NCBI GenBank assembly: GCA_018241685.1
Contig: JAFEDJ010000025.1
Coordinates: 43,625-107,624 of the forward strand
Origin: Pseudomonadota bacterium
GTDB lineage: Bacteria > Pseudomonadota > Gammaproteobacteria > Burkholderiales > Rhodocyclaceae
Direction of reading: 5' to 3'
DNA length: 64,000 nt
Shown: one piece after another, positions 63,451 through 64,000 of the stretch
Position numbering within the stretch: position 1 is the first letter of the stretch
How the letters are laid out: each line of letters begins with the position of its first letter
Position numbers and translations under genes: made by a program
Notes under the pieces: model-generated
The model's database searches: none
The model's input: the letters and a program-made list of their open reading frames with translations, nothing else
What the model was told of the DNA's origin: nothing

Positions 63451-63487
63451 TGCGCGGCAATCGCGCAGCCGCAATCAACAATCGCGC
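63451..63487 (+). promoter_or_regulatory. Two-part operator upstream of the porin gene
   Basis: TGCGCG-GCAAT-CGCGCA (63451-63467) followed by TCAACAATCGCGC (63475-63487), the same order and spacing as in the quiC/IclR region. Confidence 0.75.
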
Positions 63488-63620
63488 AAAGCGTGCGTTG
63501 AGCCGGGTTTTTCGCAGGAACCTCCTCTGTAAGCTCGGCCCCGTACTGACCCAACGAGGTCGGCAACGCCACACAGGCCAGATCCCACGAGCTGGCACAA
63601 CAAAGACAGAGGAGACATCC

Positions 63621-64000
63621 ATGATTCGACAAAAGACCCTGCCCGCCCTGCTGGTGCTCGCCGGCATCACCACCTTCGCCGGCCCCCGCGTCGCGGTCGC
63701 CGGTGAGCTCGAAGAGCTCAAGGCCCAGCTGCAGGCCCTGCAGTCCCGCATCGAGAAGATGGAGGACAACCAGAAGCAGGCCGCCACCGTGAAGGCCGTC
63801 GTCCCGGCGGGTGCGTCGGCGGCCTCCGGCGTCACCGTCGGCACCGCGCAAAGCCCGCTGAGCCTCAACGTCGGTGGTGGCACCGTCACGCTGTACGGCA
63901 ACCTCGACGAATACCTCAACTACATGAAGAGCAGCTCGGGCGCCACCATCGCCTCCGCCCAGGACGGCGCGGCCCTGCGCAGCCGCATCGGCTTCAAGGG
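63621..64000 (+). CDS. Outer-membrane porin, N-terminal part
   Basis: Open to the window end (126 codons seen). Signal peptide of ~27 residues, then a short coiled-coil-like ELEELKAQLQALQSRIEKMED, an Ala/Val linker, and the first beta strands of a general porin (GGTVTLYGNLDEYLNYMK, ALRSRIGFK). N-terminal coiled coils are found in trimeric porins that contact peptidoglycan. The operator upstream ties it to quinate/shikimate catabolism, so it may admit these acids. The gene runs off the right edge. Confidence 0.85.
   Translation, partial: MIRQKTLPALLVLAGITTFAGPRVAVAGELEELKAQLQALQSRIEKMEDNQKQAATVKAVVPAGASAASGVTVGTAQSPLSLNVGGGTVTLYGNLDEYLNYMKSSSGATIASAQDGAALRSRIGFK

Larger units (their letters stand above)
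63018..63620. other. Divergent control region between aroE and the porin gene
   Basis: 603 bases without a recognised gene. It contains AATCGC-type half-sites near aroE (63191-63227) and the two-part operator nearer the porin (63451-63487). The ~220 bases between them show no gene, tRNA or hairpin that I could identify. The porin has a GAGGAGA ribosome site just before 63621. Confidence 0.6.

Noticed and set aside
63254..63919. Reverse-strand frame of 221 codons in the aroE-porin region and porin start.
   Set aside because: It runs antisense through the porin signal peptide and barrel start and shows no protein family signature.
1..64000. CRISPR array, prophage or complete insertion sequence.
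   Set aside because: No regularly spaced direct repeats, integrase, transposase or phage structural gene was seen on either strand.

Overview
The window is a high-GC chromosomal segment of a Gram-negative betaproteobacterium, most likely of the Rhodocyclales (an Azospira/Dechlorosoma-like organism would fit). The reasons are the surE-pcm-nlpD-rpoS block, a GTP-dependent PEP carboxykinase, DarP (YjgA) divergent from pmbA, a sigma-54-driven type IVa pilin, and overall gene style. The genus is inferred from gene content only. No rRNA, CRISPR array, intact insertion sequence or prophage is visible; the single tRNA is tRNA-Ser(TGA).

Layout. 1-5625: a tightly overlapping cobalamin operon of the early-cobalt (anaerobic) type: 3' part of cobL, cbiL, a CbiG split into two overlapping genes, cobJ with a C-terminal extension, a thioredoxin-fold [2Fe-2S] ferredoxin and a PepSY membrane protein. 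5626-6150: palindrome-rich, AT-richer intergenic island. 6151-9429: a PhnD-like/GGDEF diguanylate cyclase convergent with a chemoreceptor whose periplasmic domain carries a CxxCH haem motif. 9504-16832: tRNA-Ser, yccA, rlmD, roxA, a small Ala/Pro-rich lipoprotein, bamC, dapA and a histone-deacetylase-fold hydrolase. 17010-21865: moxR, DUF58, transglutaminase and mltB overlapping one another. 21915-25867: arsC-like gene, then rpoS, nlpD, pcm and surE. 26141-29571: a small lipoprotein, ECF sigma factor, anti-sigma factor and the methionine-sulfoxide repair pair msrP-msrQ, which look like one envelope redox-stress unit.

29819-49861: a polysaccharide flippase, mog, darP, pmbA, an orphan TRAP binding protein, lrgAB, a nucleoside-recognition protein, yhhQ, an IclR regulator, PBP7, a patatin, maeB, pckG, an aminotransferase, and an alkaline-phosphatase-fold membrane transferase overlapping a PmtA-like methyltransferase. 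49932-55064: a lytic transglycosylase with a probable small RNA upstream, ampD, pilA (sigma-54 promoter), a ferredoxin-NADP reductase, and amtB (sigma-54 promoter plus an NtrC-like site). 55213-58845: a FUSC efflux protein and an MFS exporter.

58875-64000: a quinate/shikimate catabolic island: fused 3-dehydroshikimate dehydratase (quiC), a divergent IclR regulator, aroE-aroQ of catabolic character, and the start of a porin. The quiC/iclR and porin control regions share a two-part operator with identical internal spacing, and related half-sites lie upstream of aroE, so uptake and degradation appear to be one regulon.

The least explained items are the 110-115 nt small-RNA candidate at about 50865-50980, with a near-consensus promoter, a pyrimidine-only loop and an intrinsic terminator; the operator pair of the quinate/shikimate island; and the palindromic island at 5815-5970.
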